Under the pieces are notes generated by a model. That model made no database searches and was not told the origin of the DNA. It worked only from the letters and a program-made list of their open reading frames with translations. Both the position numbers and the translations under genes were made by a program. This document shows positions 48,280 through 57,454 of a stretch of 64,000 nucleotides of DNA, piece by piece (within the stretch, counting starts at the first letter, position 1; each line of letters starts with the position of its first letter). Source of the stretch: Halobacillus mangrovi (GTDB taxonomy: Bacteria > Bacillota > Bacilli > Bacillales > Halobacillaceae). The DNA lies in the NCBI RefSeq assembly GCF_002097535.1, contig NZ_CP020772.1, positions 1,922,001-1,986,000 on the forward strand, given 5' to 3'.

Positions 48280-48663
48280 ATGGATGAATTAAAATTTTAC
48301 AGTTACCCAAGTTGTACATCCTGTCGTCGAACAAAATCCTGGTTAAAGAGCCAAGGGGTAGAGTTCAATGAGCAGCATTTATTTCGGGAGACACCTGACG
48401 CTGATGAACTAAGAAAGATTTTGTCTCTGACTACTCTAGGAATTGATGAAATATTGGCCACTCGCAGTAAAGAATATAAAGATTTAGGTATAAATGTAGA
48501 TGATCTCACATTGAGCGAATTTTTAGATTTAGTGATAGAAAAACCGAAATTGTTACGTCGCCCCATTCTTACAAACGGTGAAAAACTTGTAGTTGGATAC
48601 AATCTGGAAGGACTAAGAGCTATTACGAATAATCGAATGGAATATACAGCAAACATATCATAA
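48280..48663 (+). CDS. mgsR: MgsR, Spx-family stress regulator
   Basis: A small ArsC/Spx-fold transcription regulator that acts with RNA polymerase to control part of the sigma-B general stress regulon. The 127-residue protein has the redox CxxC switch (CTSC near residues 13-16), HLFRETP and the conserved EKPKLLRRPIL segment. ATG 48280 has AGGGAG eight bases upstream; TTG 48274 is too close. The strong identity to remembered B. subtilis MgsR (YqgZ) and the location support the name over Spx itself. Confidence 0.9.
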   Translation: MDELKFYSYPSCTSCRRTKSWLKSQGVEFNEQHLFRETPDADELRKILSLTTLGIDEILATRSKEYKDLGINVDDLTLSEFLDLVIEKPKLLRRPILTNGEKLVVGYNLEGLRAITNNRMEYTANIS

Positions 48664-48704
48664 ACTATTCAAAGAGGTAATAGATATGGCCAACTTTGAG
48701 ACAT

Positions 48705-48751
48705 AATAGGTATCGCCCCTTTACTACAGTAAGGAGCGATGCCTATTTTAT
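48705..48751. terminator. Bidirectional terminator between mgsR and comGG
   Basis: AATAGGTATCGCCCCTT and AAGGAGCGATGCCTATT pair over 17 positions with few mismatches, between convergent genes. Confidence 0.88.
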
Positions 48752-48754
48752 TGA

Positions 48755-49114
48755 TTATTTTACTTGATAATACGTTTTTATGATTTTTGTATCTTTATTA
48801 AGTGGAGTCAAACTCCACTCACATTCAATGGAGTCTTCCTGTTCTTCCATACACGAAGCAGTAGCTTTCCCGTCTGGTGTAGAGACAATGAAAGGGGTAT
48901 GAATAGCCTCTTCATAGTTCTTGGACAATACTTGTACAAATTGGGTTTCTGCAACTGATAGTAAGTGCTGTTCCCTTATATGTGATTCGTACACCTTTGT
49001 TGCAATGATTTGGTTCTTGTATTGAAACAGAGAGCTGGACAGCAGAATGAATAAAATAGCAGCTAATCCAGCTGCCCAGGGAAATATCATCCCGGTGTCA
49101 TTGAACAGCTTCAT
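48755..49114 (-). CDS. comGG: Competence minor pseudopilin ComGG
   Basis: The last gene of the comG operon. The 119-residue protein has one N-terminal hydrophobic helix (AAGLAAILFILLSSSLF) and two cysteines (SCMEEQEDSIEC). It lacks the GFTLxE cleavage signature of the other pseudopilins, as is usual for ComGG. I start at ATG 49114, preceded by AAAAAAGGA; a longer frame overlaps comGF heavily. It overlaps the end of comGF by 17 bases. Weak sequence conservation, so the name depends on operon position. Confidence 0.82.
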   Translation of the reverse strand: MKLFNDTGMIFPWAAGLAAILFILLSSSLFQYKNQIIATKVYESHIREQHLLSVAETQFVQVLSKNYEEAIHTPFIVSTPDGKATASCMEEQEDSIECEWSLTPLNKDTKIIKTYYQVK

Positions 49115-49517
49115 AATGAATCCTTTTTTGATAGGCTTCACCACCTTCCAATTCAACTAAAATGAGGAAATCAGACCCCGTTTGTTGGACCGTAAACAAT
49201 TTTACCTTTGATAATAAACTTTCATGACCTTTGCCTCCTACTCTTTTTCTTACAATGTTTTGATACTGTTCGATGGTGATCGATCTATGCCTGGAATCAA
49301 TTATTTGAAAAGTGTTTCCCTCTATTGATGCTTCACGAGCATATTGAACTTCATGCTGGATAAACGTGAAAAACTGGCGTGCAGAAAGTTCTTTATAATA
49401 GGAAGGCCCTTCAAGGGAATGTAGAAGAGGGTAAGAAAGAGATAGGATTATCATTAGTAGTGTCAGACTTATCATTGTCTCTGACAGTGTGAACCCTTTA
49501 TTGCTCTTGAAGAGCAT
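49098..49517 (-). CDS. comGF: Competence pseudopilin ComGF
   Basis: A minor pseudopilin of the DNA-uptake pseudopilus. The 139-residue protein has the prepilin cleavage site and helix KGFTLSETMISLTLLMII near its N-terminus, plus a C-terminal globular part. ATG 49517 follows AGGAGG at eight bases; a longer frame upstream runs into comGE. It overlaps comGE by 20 bases, consistent with tightly coupled translation. Confidence 0.87.
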   Translation of the reverse strand: MLFKSNKGFTLSETMISLTLLMIILSLSYPLLHSLEGPSYYKELSARQFFTFIQHEVQYAREASIEGNTFQIIDSRHRSITIEQYQNIVRKRVGGKGHESLLSKVKLFTVQQTGSDFLILVELEGGEAYQKRIHYEAVQ

Positions 49518-49833
49518 ACAGACAAACCTCCTGCTTTTCCTGTTCAATGGATGTCCATATTGCACAACCTTTAATGAACTGGTTTTCTTTCTGGAAGAGG
49601 ATAGTGATACCATAATCGTTTGATTCACTAATTAAATAAGGATAAGTCGAAGGAGATTCAGATTGAAGCAGGAACTGATCCTGGAGAGTTGTGATCGCAT
49701 ACCTTTCAATCGCTAATTCCTTTTGTTCAAGACGAATCTCGATTAAAGCTGGATAGATAGCTAATGTAATAACCATCATGATGCTAAAGGCTGCTACCGT
49801 TTCTGCAAAAGTAAACCCTTTACTGCTTCTCAA
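49498..49833 (-). CDS. comGE: Competence pseudopilin ComGE
   Basis: A minor pseudopilin with the signature KGFTFAETVAAFSIMMV just after the start, then a short globular domain with two cysteines (KGCAIW, EVCLYAL). I favour TTG 49833 (111 residues), behind GCAGGT, over TTG 49854, which has no ribosome site; the choice is uncertain. It overlaps comGD at its start and comGF at its end. The name is based on order within the operon. Confidence 0.8.
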   Translation of the reverse strand: MRSSKGFTFAETVAAFSIMMVITLAIYPALIEIRLEQKELAIERYAITTLQDQFLLQSESPSTYPYLISESNDYGITILFQKENQFIKGCAIWTSIEQEKQEVCLYALQEQ

Positions 49834-50266
49834 TGTATAACCTGCGAGTCCCAAAAGGAAAGGTGATTTTATAAGTGGAAGAAGGACTGTGAACTTTCAT
49901 CGTCCCAGGTTTGGCTATGATCCCTCTGGCATTAAATCGAACTGGGTTCTCAAGTGTCATCAAATCAAACCTCCAACCTTCAGGGAATTCCCTAATGAAT
50001 ATGGTTTCTTTGTCTTTTGCATCGTATAGAACATAATCATTTGAGCTTTGTCGGAAGCTCATCCAGTAATAGGGGTGGTCTTGTACAGTCAATTGCTGGG
50101 CAAGCAAAACGTCTTCCTCTAGCTGATTTAGGAACATGGAGGCTTCAACAGAGTGAAATGTACGTAGATGGAGAGGGGTGAGGCAGACAATGAGGATTGA
50201 CCATGCGGTAAGTACAATTAGAACTTCACTAAGGGTAAACCCATTTTTTTGTATGACATCATTCAT
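49820..50266 (-). CDS. comGD: Competence pseudopilin ComGD
   Basis: A 148-residue minor pseudopilin beginning MNDVIQKNGFTLSEVLIVL, with the prepilin peptidase (ComC) site before the Phe and the conserved Glu at +5. A beta-rich C-terminal domain follows. The start codon shares one base with the comGC stop. It belongs to the comG operon reading leftward. Confidence 0.9.
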   Translation of the reverse strand: MNDVIQKNGFTLSEVLIVLTAWSILIVCLTPLHLRTFHSVEASMFLNQLEEDVLLAQQLTVQDHPYYWMSFRQSSNDYVLYDAKDKETIFIREFPEGWRFDLMTLENPVRFNARGIIAKPGTMKVHSPSSTYKITFPFGTRRLYIEKQ

Positions 50267-50577
50267 TAATCAGAGGGTGTGACAGCTGATACTTTTCCAT
50301 CGCTGACTGTTAGTTTATCACCATTTGGACAAGTAGTGTCTTTTAAGTAACCTCCTGTGGTTAATTGCTCTATTGTAGGGTAAGCCTTCTCTTCTAAATA
50401 ATAAGCTTCTACCTGAGCTTCTGCTGTCACAATTAAAGCTTCACATCCTTTTTTCCTGATGGTTTCATTGTGCTTTGAAAGGTTGGGAACGGTAATAATC
50501 AAAAGTACGGATATAACAAGCAGAACAATTAACATTTCGATAAGCGTAAATCCTTTTTGATTCAATAATTTCTTCAT
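50266..50577 (-). CDS. comGC: Major competence pseudopilin ComGC
   Basis: The main subunit of the transformation pseudopilus. The 103-residue preprotein begins MKKLLNQKGFTLIEMLIVLL; ComC would cut after the Gly. Two cysteines (KKGCEAL and DTTCPNG) match the intramolecular disulfide that stabilises ComGC. AAGGAGCC precedes the ATG. It lies 20 bases after comGB. Confidence 0.95.
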   Translation of the reverse strand: MKKLLNQKGFTLIEMLIVLLVISVLLIITVPNLSKHNETIRKKGCEALIVTAEAQVEAYYLEEKAYPTIEQLTTGGYLKDTTCPNGDKLTVSDGKVSAVTPSD

Positions 50578-50597
50578 GAGTAAAGGCTCCTTAAGTT

Positions 50598-51647
50598 TTA
50601 TATTTCACCCATCCACTGATAGAGGGGAAGCATGATGGAGGCGTAAATACATATGACTATAATCGCTATGAGCATAAAAAACACCGGCTGGATTAGCTGC
50701 AAAGTCTTGCTTGCTTTGTCGTTAAAGTATTCCATGAAAAAAGAAGTCAGCATACTCAGTTCATTTTTCAGTGTATAGGTGTCATTGGTATGGTGGAAAA
50801 GAGAAGTGAGTTCTTGTCTTAACAACGGGCAGGAATGCATAGCCTGTCCAATGGTAGTTCCTTCACCAAGTTCTTCTAGGATACGCTGGCAGTAGTAAGA
50901 AAGGATTTCATACTTCTCGTGTTGACTTATAACTTCCAAGGCTTCTTTAAGAGTTAAACCGGCTGTCAGAAGGGATTGGAGGTGTGTAGTAAAGAGATAA
51001 GATAAATGGAACGATTGGTAATAATGGATGAAAAAAACTCTTTGATAGAGCTTTAATTTTTTCTCAAGGGGAAGTCTGGGAATGATTAAAGGAAAAATGA
51101 TGCTGATACACAAAGTAACTATGCCTATGAAACCAAGTCCATTGATGAGATAATTAACGCCCATCATAAGCCATAAGGATTGCTGGTCGTCTTGGAAAAG
51201 TGAAAGAAAGTTAGGGAGGATGGTTTGTTTGATGATCGTAAAAGCGATGAGGAGAAAAGCGAATAACAACATAGGGTAACGAAGCACTTGTATAAGTTTC
51301 CGCTGATATTCTTTTTTCATTTGCAGAAGCTGTTCGCACTGTTTAAACATTACGGGTAAATCATGGTGTACCCTTCCAAAATAGAGGAAGTTCGTAATCA
51401 TCTTTGAAAAGCTCGCTTTTTGGAAGGCTGTATCAATTTTCTCCCCTCTAACCAGATACATAGTTAACTCATCAGCTATGGGTTTTAAGGCAGGGTCCCA
51501 GCCGGTCATTTTCAGAGCGTCCAGTAAGGGATATCCTTTTGATAAAATATGACTTAAACGGTGAAAGAATAAGGATTGTTGAGAGGTGGACAGTTTTTTT
51601 TCACGACTCAATCGAAACTTTAAAGTCCTTGAGAAAACCGAGTGCAT
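50598..51647 (-). CDS. comGB: Competence membrane platform protein ComGB
   Basis: The polytopic assembly platform of the pseudopilus, a GspF/PilC relative. The 349-residue protein has two T2SSF repeats (FFHRLSHILSKGYPLLDAL... and YLFTTHLQSLLTAGLTLKEAL) and three membrane helices, near 165-190, 185-205 and the C-terminus. ATG 51647 follows AGGAGGAAGG and overlaps the end of comGA by 47 bases, so the ATPase and platform are coupled. Confidence 0.93.
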   Translation of the reverse strand: MHSVFSRTLKFRLSREKKLSTSQQSLFFHRLSHILSKGYPLLDALKMTGWDPALKPIADELTMYLVRGEKIDTAFQKASFSKMITNFLYFGRVHHDLPVMFKQCEQLLQMKKEYQRKLIQVLRYPMLLFAFLLIAFTIIKQTILPNFLSLFQDDQQSLWLMMGVNYLINGLGFIGIVTLCISIIFPLIIPRLPLEKKLKLYQRVFFIHYYQSFHLSYLFTTHLQSLLTAGLTLKEALEVISQHEKYEILSYYCQRILEELGEGTTIGQAMHSCPLLRQELTSLFHHTNDTYTLKNELSMLTSFFMEYFNDKASKTLQLIQPVFFMLIAIIVICIYASIMLPLYQWMGEI

Positions 51648-52614
51648 AGGCCTTCCTCCTTAAATCAGAAAATGATTGAAACTTCTTATGATTGTAAGGA
51701 GAACGATCCCCGATGGCATGATCAAGCAGAGTCCCATCCAGCATCTCAAGGATTGCCGCGCGTTTTGGAAGAAGGGTATTTCCATGGAGGGGGATTAATT
51801 GCTGAGCTCCAATGGCGATAAGAGTCTGTTCAAGATCGACTTGTTGAATATTCATTTCTTTCAAGCGCCGAATGGTTCCATAAGCATCTTTCGCATGGAT
51901 GGTACTGATAACCAGATGACCGCTCAAGGCTGCCCTGAAAGCGAATTGAGCCGTAGATTGATCTCTTATCTCTCCGACCATAAGCAGATCAGGATCGTGG
52001 CGTAATGCTGCCTTCAACCCAGTATCGTAAGTGATCCCCGCTCGTTCATTGACTTGAACTTGGATGATGTTATTCAAATCTTTTTCAATAGGATCTTCTA
52101 GTGTAATGGCTTGAAAAGATTTCTGATTCATTAGTGATTGCAGCAGGGCATATAACGTAGTAGTCTTCCCGCACCCTGTAGGTCCTGTGAATAGGATCAT
52201 TCCGCTTGTATGGTTCAACCATTGCTCAATCCGCTTAATTTGTGTAGGAAATAAAAAGAGTTGTTCAAGTGGAGTATAATTCATAGGGGATAGGACGCGG
52301 ATGGCCAAGCTTTCTGTTCCAGTAATAGGTAGGGTGGAAAGTCTTAAATCAAAAACCTGCTGGTCAGCTCTGTGCTCCATTGTGCCGTTTTGAGGACGCT
52401 GAAGTTCACCAATATCCATTCCGGATTTGAACTTAAAGTATGCTAAGAGTTTCTGGTAAAGTGGTAATGGAAGAGAAGAGTGGAAAATCCTTTCGCCATG
52501 AATGCGAAAATAAATACTGGCATTTTCTGAGTAAGGGGAGAAGTGGATGTCAGAGGCCGTTTGCTGGATAGCGGAAATGAGTATGTCGTGGGCTAAAGTT
52601 GCTATAGACTTCAA
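51601..52614 (-). CDS. comGA: Competence traffic ATPase ComGA
   Basis: The secretion ATPase that drives pseudopilus assembly for DNA uptake. The 337-residue protein has the GspE-type N-terminus ASDIHFSP, Walker A GPTGCGKTT, the Asp box EDPIEKD and the Walker B region LLMVGEIRD. I chose TTG 52614, nine bases after GCGAGGTG; a GTG four codons earlier lies within that ribosome site. First gene of the comG operon; I do not see a clear ComK box upstream. Confidence 0.93.
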   Translation of the reverse strand: MKSIATLAHDILISAIQQTASDIHFSPYSENASIYFRIHGERIFHSSLPLPLYQKLLAYFKFKSGMDIGELQRPQNGTMEHRADQQVFDLRLSTLPITGTESLAIRVLSPMNYTPLEQLFLFPTQIKRIEQWLNHTSGMILFTGPTGCGKTTTLYALLQSLMNQKSFQAITLEDPIEKDLNNIIQVQVNERAGITYDTGLKAALRHDPDLLMVGEIRDQSTAQFAFRAALSGHLVISTIHAKDAYGTIRRLKEMNIQQVDLEQTLIAIGAQQLIPLHGNTLLPKRAAILEMLDGTLLDHAIGDRSPYNHKKFQSFSDLRRKAYALGFLKDFKVSIES

Positions 52615-52715
52615 ATATAAGATCACCTCGCATTTATTTTAGTTTGCAATAGTCTGTATTCGACATCATTTGAGAATTTCCTTCTTTTTCTAAAAAATTT
52701 TAAGGGGTGTGTAGA

Positions 52716-53201
52716 GTGATATTTTTAGTTGGTTTTATGGGAAGTGGAAAATCGACAGTGGCTCATCAATTAAGTAAAGACTTAGGTAGACCCTACATAG
52801 AAATGGATGAGTGTATTGAAAACCAGGAGGGTTTATCGATTGCTGAGATGTTTTCACAGTATGGAGAATCTTATTTCAGAGAAAAAGAAACAGAATTCCT
52901 AAAAAGCATTCAAGAAGATAGTATTGTTTCAACCGGAGGAGGTGTCATTCTGTCAGAAGAAAATCGTGAGATCTTGTCTAAAAGTACAGTGGTTTATCTT
53001 AAAGCTTCCTGGCATACGATTGTAAAGCGTTTGGAAGAGGACACAGAACGCCCGCTTTGGAAAGGGGATGTGGAAGAGAAAAAGTCAAGGTTCAAAGAGC
53101 GTCTTCCGATTTATGAACAAACTGCGGACCACATCATTGTTGTTGATGAAAAAACACCAAAGCAAATTGCACAAGAAATTGAGGTATGTCTAAAAGATTA
53201 A
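52716..53201 (+). CDS. aroK: Shikimate kinase
   Basis: Phosphorylates shikimate on the aromatic amino acid pathway. The 161-residue protein begins IFLVGFMGSGKS (P-loop), then MDECIE, the substrate-binding GESYFREKE, STGGGVI and the lid ERPLW. GTG 52716 is eight bases after AAGGGG; GTG 52707 is inside that site. It is divergent from comGA (about 100 bases) and alone in its pathway here. Confidence 0.93.
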   Translation: MIFLVGFMGSGKSTVAHQLSKDLGRPYIEMDECIENQEGLSIAEMFSQYGESYFREKETEFLKSIQEDSIVSTGGGVILSEENREILSKSTVVYLKASWHTIVKRLEEDTERPLWKGDVEEKKSRFKERLPIYEQTADHIIVVDEKTPKQIAQEIEVCLKD

Positions 53202-53249
53202 AATCCCGTCCATACTAAGTGTAACAAGTATAGAAAAGAAGGGGATATC

Positions 53250-53435
53250 ATGGATCGTAATGACTATGTAAAGTATTTAACAGAGGAAATGGTCAAATAT
53301 ATGCAGTTGTCAAAGAAGGAAAAAGAAAAACGAAAGGCTGCAAAACCTTCCAAGAAGTCATCTTCCTATTGGTTTGGAATGATTCCACTAGCTTTAAAGA
53401 TGATTCGTCGAAAAATGAAAACTACCAATCACTAA
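53250..53435 (+). CDS. yqzE: YqzE-like small protein
   Basis: A 61-residue basic protein beginning MDRNDYVKYLTEEMVKYMQ, with a Lys-rich middle and a C-terminal WFGMIPLALKMI helix. The pattern matches YqzE, a small protein near comGG in B. subtilis. AGAAGGGGATATC precedes the ATG. Function unknown; it lies 48 bases after aroK and likely shares its transcript. Confidence 0.78.
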   Translation: MDRNDYVKYLTEEMVKYMQLSKKEKEKRKAAKPSKKSSSYWFGMIPLALKMIRRKMKTTNH

Positions 53436-53440
53436 TTTTT

Positions 53441-53475
53441 AAAGCCGTTCAGATTAATGAACGGCTTTTTTATTT
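53441..53475. terminator. Terminator between yqzE and yqhG
   Basis: AAAGCCGTTC / GAACGGCTTT with an eight-base loop and a T-rich tail, overlapping the end of convergent yqhG. Confidence 0.88.
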
Positions 53476-54269
53476 TGTAGGAGATTTTGACTGGTTAGCT
53501 GTGAAATGTAAAAAAGTCCTCCATTCACGACTTCTACTTGAACTCGAGGGCGATAACGTTTATCGATTTGCTCTTGCTCCTTTGTAAAATAATCAAGACC
53601 AATATCCTCTGATTCATAAAATGAATTCAAAAGCTCTCTTTCCTCATCCATTTGTTGCAAAGACTCCTTAGCCCACTGGTCATCGAGCATACTTAAATGA
53701 TTTTCAACATATTGTTCAATTCTTCTATAAGCGCTTGAAATACCAATTACAGGTGTCATCGGAAACGTATAATCTGAAACCGTGGAATGAAAGTCAATAT
53801 TCCAAATACGCTCCATCATTCCTTTCAGCAGGGTTCCGTGTATAAGGTTCAGTCCGATAGAAATCCTCTCATCTTTTGCTTGCTTCCCTCTAAAATGCAG
53901 TAATAAATTTATAACTAGCCACGGTGTCAAAGCCCTGTTCTGAACAGGTTGATCGATTGATTCGTATAAACGGGACGTTTTCCCTTTAGCTATAGCAGTT
54001 TTATAAAGGGTGTGAAGTTTAGGTGTTCCTGCGTGGAGATATATCCCTTTTTCTTCTGTACGATCTGTGTGGGTGAATGTCAGTTGCATCGGTTCACCGG
54101 CTCGATTCATTTTTTTCATGTAGTGCCAATAAAAAGGACGGTTCATGATCTCTTCGTCCATTTCACTTGTTAATTGGATTTTCAAGAAAGAATCACTTTT
54201 CTGAACAACCGAACACCCGTAAGAGACAAAGAAATTTTGGACAAAATCAAAATAAGGATTTTTGTTCAA
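53454..54269 (-). CDS. yqhG: YqhG family protein, function unknown
   Basis: A 271-residue protein matching the Bacillus-specific YqhG family (MNKNPYFDFVQNFFVSYGC..., PFYWHYMKKMNRAGEPMQLTFTH). No catalytic motif or membrane helix is evident. It starts at TTG 54269 behind GAGGGAG, and its start overlaps the end of yqhH by four bases, so it is coupled to the helicase. A joint role with the helicase is a guess from context. Confidence 0.82.
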   Translation of the reverse strand: MNKNPYFDFVQNFFVSYGCSVVQKSDSFLKIQLTSEMDEEIMNRPFYWHYMKKMNRAGEPMQLTFTHTDRTEEKGIYLHAGTPKLHTLYKTAIAKGKTSRLYESIDQPVQNRALTPWLVINLLLHFRGKQAKDERISIGLNLIHGTLLKGMMERIWNIDFHSTVSDYTFPMTPVIGISSAYRRIEQYVENHLSMLDDQWAKESLQQMDEERELLNSFYESEDIGLDYFTKEQEQIDKRYRPRVQVEVVNGGLFYISQLTSQNLLQNKKAVH

Positions 54270-55909
54270 CTCGACTCCCTCTTTTCATTTATGGAGTATT
54301 CTACATAGCTCACGAGATTTTTTAGTTTAATGTCGATCTCTCCCTGACTTTCAGATTGATGGAAAATCGATTGAACTTGCTGGTCAAATGAACCTCCTGG
54401 AATCTGCTCCAATATCTGATCCAAGTCACCCACCGCATTTTTAAACATCTCAATTTTTTTATAAAGCATCTGCATGATGTGATCTTCTATAGTTCCTTCA
54501 ATGGCAAAATTGTAGATTTTGACGTCCTGCTCCTGTCCGAAACGATGAATACGTCCAATCCGCTGTTCCAATCGCATCGGGTTCCATGGGAGGTCATAAT
54601 TGATCATTTGGTGGCAGAACTGAAGATTAATCCCTTCTCCACCGGCTTCTGTTGCAATCATTACTTGAGCTTGATTTTTAAAAAGCTGTTTCATCCAATC
54701 TCTTTTACTTTTATTGAACTTGCCGCTAAAAGGTACAGATGATATGCCGTGCTGTTGTAAATACCATTGTAAATAAAACTGTGTGGCTCGATATTCTGTA
54801 AAGACAATAAATTTATCATTTGATTTCTCTATAATCTCAACCATACGTTTGGCCTTAGCGTGATGGGGGAGTTTACCAAGGTTTTCAATAAAGTAATCAT
54901 ATAATTCTGCTTGCTGGTCATTCGCTTGAGATTTCATTTGCTTTAGAGACATGAAGCAAGCCTCTCGTGACGAACATAGTTCTTTAGCCAGCGTGAGCCA
55001 TGTAAAGGAAGGGTGGTTGGATTTTAAGGTTTCTAATTCTCTGTACAGTTTTATTTCTTCATCTGTAAACGACAATCGTTCATTTGTTACGAGACGTTTA
55101 GAAGAATCAAGTCCCGTATCTTTTCTTCGATTACGGATCATTACTTTTCCAACTAAGGAGTGAATATGTTCAATGTTTTGATCTTTTTTCGCATCTGATT
55201 GGTATTTCTTCTTAAACTGAGTGAGGTTGCCGAGATAACCTGGTTTTAATATAGATACAAGATTGAAAAGGTCACTTAACTTATTTTGGATTGGAGTTGC
55301 TGTCAATAATAAGCAATAGGTCTTCTTCAATGATTGCACGAATTGGTAATTTTTCGTTTGATGATTCTTTAGTTTGTGAGCTTCATCGATAATAATTAGA
55401 TCATAGGATATGGACAGGATCTCTTGCTTATGGTTTTCCCTTTTAGCCATATCAATGGAGGTAACGGTAACATCCCAGTCTTTCCAGGCAGCCTGCTTTT
55501 TTCTCGGAGAGGCCGCCTGAATATAGAATTTCTCATTTAGTTCCTGCACCCACTGGTTTACAAGGGAAGCTGGAGTCAAAATCAAGATTTTACGAGCGAT
55601 TCCCCGTATCATGTATTCCTTCATGATCAGACCAGCTTCTAGGGTTTTTCCAAGCCCGACTTCATCTGCGAGTATGGCTCTTCCGTTCATATGGTGGACG
55701 ACTTTTTCGGCAGCATCAATTTGATGATCTAAGAAATTGACGTGTGGCAAGTGATCTAATGCTAGTAACCCATCGAATCGCGGGACAGTGTTATAACCAG
55801 CTGCCTGATAGGCAAGTCGAAAACCATCCCAATTGGACAGTTTTTCGGGATGGTCAAGGTCACTGGTCAGCGCACGAATGAATGCTTTATCTTGTTGAAT
55901 TTCGATCAT
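54266..55909 (-). CDS. yqhH: SNF2-type helicase (YqhH)
   Basis: A 547-residue SWI2/SNF2 ATPase. It has motif I DEVGLGKTLEAG near residue 75, motif II DEAH in IIDEAHKLKN, SAT-like LLTATPIQN, and the C-terminal motifs GGEGINLQF and RIGRIHRFGQ. Members translocate on double-stranded DNA or remodel protein-nucleic acid complexes; RapA-like action on RNA polymerase is possible. I chose ATG 55909, nine bases after GGGGG; ATG 55915 is too close. Divergent from gcvT, as in B. subtilis. Confidence 0.88.
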   Translation of the reverse strand: MIEIQQDKAFIRALTSDLDHPEKLSNWDGFRLAYQAAGYNTVPRFDGLLALDHLPHVNFLDHQIDAAEKVVHHMNGRAILADEVGLGKTLEAGLIMKEYMIRGIARKILILTPASLVNQWVQELNEKFYIQAASPRKKQAAWKDWDVTVTSIDMAKRENHKQEILSISYDLIIIDEAHKLKNHQTKNYQFVQSLKKTYCLLLTATPIQNKLSDLFNLVSILKPGYLGNLTQFKKKYQSDAKKDQNIEHIHSLVGKVMIRNRRKDTGLDSSKRLVTNERLSFTDEEIKLYRELETLKSNHPSFTWLTLAKELCSSREACFMSLKQMKSQANDQQAELYDYFIENLGKLPHHAKAKRMVEIIEKSNDKFIVFTEYRATQFYLQWYLQQHGISSVPFSGKFNKSKRDWMKQLFKNQAQVMIATEAGGEGINLQFCHQMINYDLPWNPMRLEQRIGRIHRFGQEQDVKIYNFAIEGTIEDHIMQMLYKKIEMFKNAVGDLDQILEQIPGGSFDQQVQSIFHQSESQGEIDIKLKNLVSYVEYSINEKRESS

Positions 55910-55974
55910 ATGCATAAACCCCCATCGATTGTGTGTATTCATGTGCAAAAATTGAGAATTATTGTAGAATTACA

Positions 55975-56004
55975 TGTCAAATTCATTATCCCCTGTGATA
56001 TAAT
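55975..56004 (+). promoter_or_regulatory. Promoter of the gcv operon leader
   Basis: A consensus TATAAT at 55999-56004 with TGTCAA at 55975-55980 (18-base spacer), about 85 bases before the glycine riboswitch. Confidence 0.6.
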
Positions 56005-56087
56005 GGACGGGAATAATGAAGAGTAAATCCATACGTATCATTTAGTATGTCCTACTGAAACTTAGAAAATACGAAAGCGAATGACTG

Positions 56088-56301
56088 CAGGGGGAGAGTC
56101 TACATATGTAGCGCCGAAGGAGCAAGCATTTAATGCGAATCTCTCAGGCAAACAGACCTCTGTAGGACGCAACTCTGGAGAGAGTTTACATCTAGTAAAC
56201 CACCCAAGAAGCAAGCGGCTTCATTAGTTGTATGAGAGTCGTGAAACTTTCTGGTGAACGGACAGAGACTCCCGTAAATGACGGTGGAGTCTCTTTTTTT
56301 A
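56088..56301 (+). promoter_or_regulatory. Tandem glycine riboswitch with expression platform
   Basis: Two gcvT-type aptamers in a row. The first (about 56088-56165) has GGGGGAGAG, GCGCCGAAGGAGCAAG and AATCTCTCAGGCAAACAGA. The second (about 56172-56270) has CTGGAGAGAG, CACCCAAGAAGCAAG and TTTCTGGTGAACGGACAGAG. A terminator-like stem (AGAGACTCC / GGAGTCTCT) and seven Ts follow at 56264-56300. Glycine binding should favour readthrough into the glycine cleavage genes. Confidence 0.95.
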
Positions 56302-56334
56302 TAGGAATAAAAAGTCTTGAAGGAGTGATTTAGG

Positions 56335-57435
56335 ATGTCCGATTTAAAACGAACACCGCTTTATCCTGAATATGAAAAGCATGGAGCAAAAACGATAGAT
56401 TTCGGAGGCTGGGACTTGCCAGTACAATTCTCTAGCATTAAAGAGGAGCATGAAGCAACGCGAAGCCGTGCAGGTCTTTTTGATGTTTCTCACATGGGAG
56501 AAGTAGTGGTTAAAGGGAAGGACAGTCTAAGTTTTCTGCAGAAAATGCTCACCAACGATGTATCCAAATTAGAACCAGGTAAAGCACAGTATACGATTAT
56601 GTGCTATGAAGACGGCGGGACCGTCGATGATTTGATTGTCTACCAATTGGAAGAAGAGAACTACTTGCTTGTCGTGAATGCAGCGAATCGACAGAAAGAT
56701 TTTGATTGGTTGAAAGAGCATGCTGAAGGTGACGTTCAGTTGGAAGATGTATCTGATGAGTATGTACAGCTTGCTCTTCAAGGTCCCGCAGCAGAAGAAA
56801 CACTGCAATCTTTAACTGATACAAAATTATCCACGATCAAGTTCTTTCGTTTTAAATCTGACGTTCAATTCAAAGGTGTAAAAGATGGAGGCATCGTTTC
56901 TCGTACTGGATATACGGGTGAAGATGGTTTTGAAATTTATCTGCCTTCCCGCTCTGGTGCAGATCTTTGGCAGGCAATCTTACAGGCTGGAGAGTCACAT
57001 GGAGTAAAACCGGTAGGCCTTGGAGCGCGTGATACGTTGCGATTTGAAGCCAATCTTGCCTTATATGGGCAAGAACTCAGTAAAGACATATCCCCAATTG
57101 AAGCTGGGTTGAATTTTGCTGTCAAAGTAAATAAAGAGGAAGATTTTATTGGTAAAGATGCTTTGAAGAAGCAAAAAGAAGAAGGACCCTCTCGGAAGCT
57201 GGTAGGAATTGAAATGATTGATAAAGGTATTCCCCGAACTCATTATGAAGTTCTGAATGGGGATGAGAAAATTGGTTTTGTAACAACAGGGACACAGTCT
57301 CCTACGCTTGGAAAAAATGTCGGCTTAGCCCTGCTTAACAGAGAGTATGCAGAAATAGGGACAGAGGTAACAGTGCAAGTCCGTAAAAGAAAGCTTAAAG
57401 CTAAAGTTGTAGATACACCTTTCTATAAACGATAA
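56335..57435 (+). CDS. gcvT: Aminomethyltransferase (glycine cleavage T protein)
   Basis: Transfers the methylene group from lipoyl-H protein to tetrahydrofolate, releasing ammonia. The 366-residue protein begins [20 protein letters not shown], with SHMGEV, the folate-binding region NANRQKD-like VNAANRQKD and [17 protein letters not shown] follows AAGGAGTGA. First gene of gcvT-gcvPA-gcvPB, controlled by the glycine riboswitch just upstream. gcvH is not in the window. Confidence 0.96.
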   Translation: MSDLKRTPLYPEYEKHGAKTIDFGGWDLPVQFSSIKEEHEATRSRAGLFDVSHMGEVVVKGKDSLSFLQKMLTNDVSKLEPGKAQYTIMCYEDGGTVDDLIVYQLEEENYLLVVNAANRQKDFDWLKEHAEGDVQLEDVSDEYVQLALQGPAAEETLQSLTDTKLSTIKFFRFKSDVQFKGVKDGGIVSRTGYTGEDGFEIYLPSRSGADLWQAILQAGESHGVKPVGLGARDTLRFEANLALYGQELSKDISPIEAGLNFAVKVNKEEDFIGKDALKKQKEEGPSRKLVGIEMIDKGIPRTHYEVLNGDEKIGFVTTGTQSPTLGKNVGLALLNREYAEIGTEVTVQVRKRKLKAKVVDTPFYKR

Positions 57436-57454
57436 GAACCAGGGGGGAAGTACG

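Noticed and set aside
52615..52715. ComK box upstream of comGA
   Set aside because: The region is A/T-rich but I could not find a properly spaced AAAA-N5-TTTT pair, so no site is claimed.
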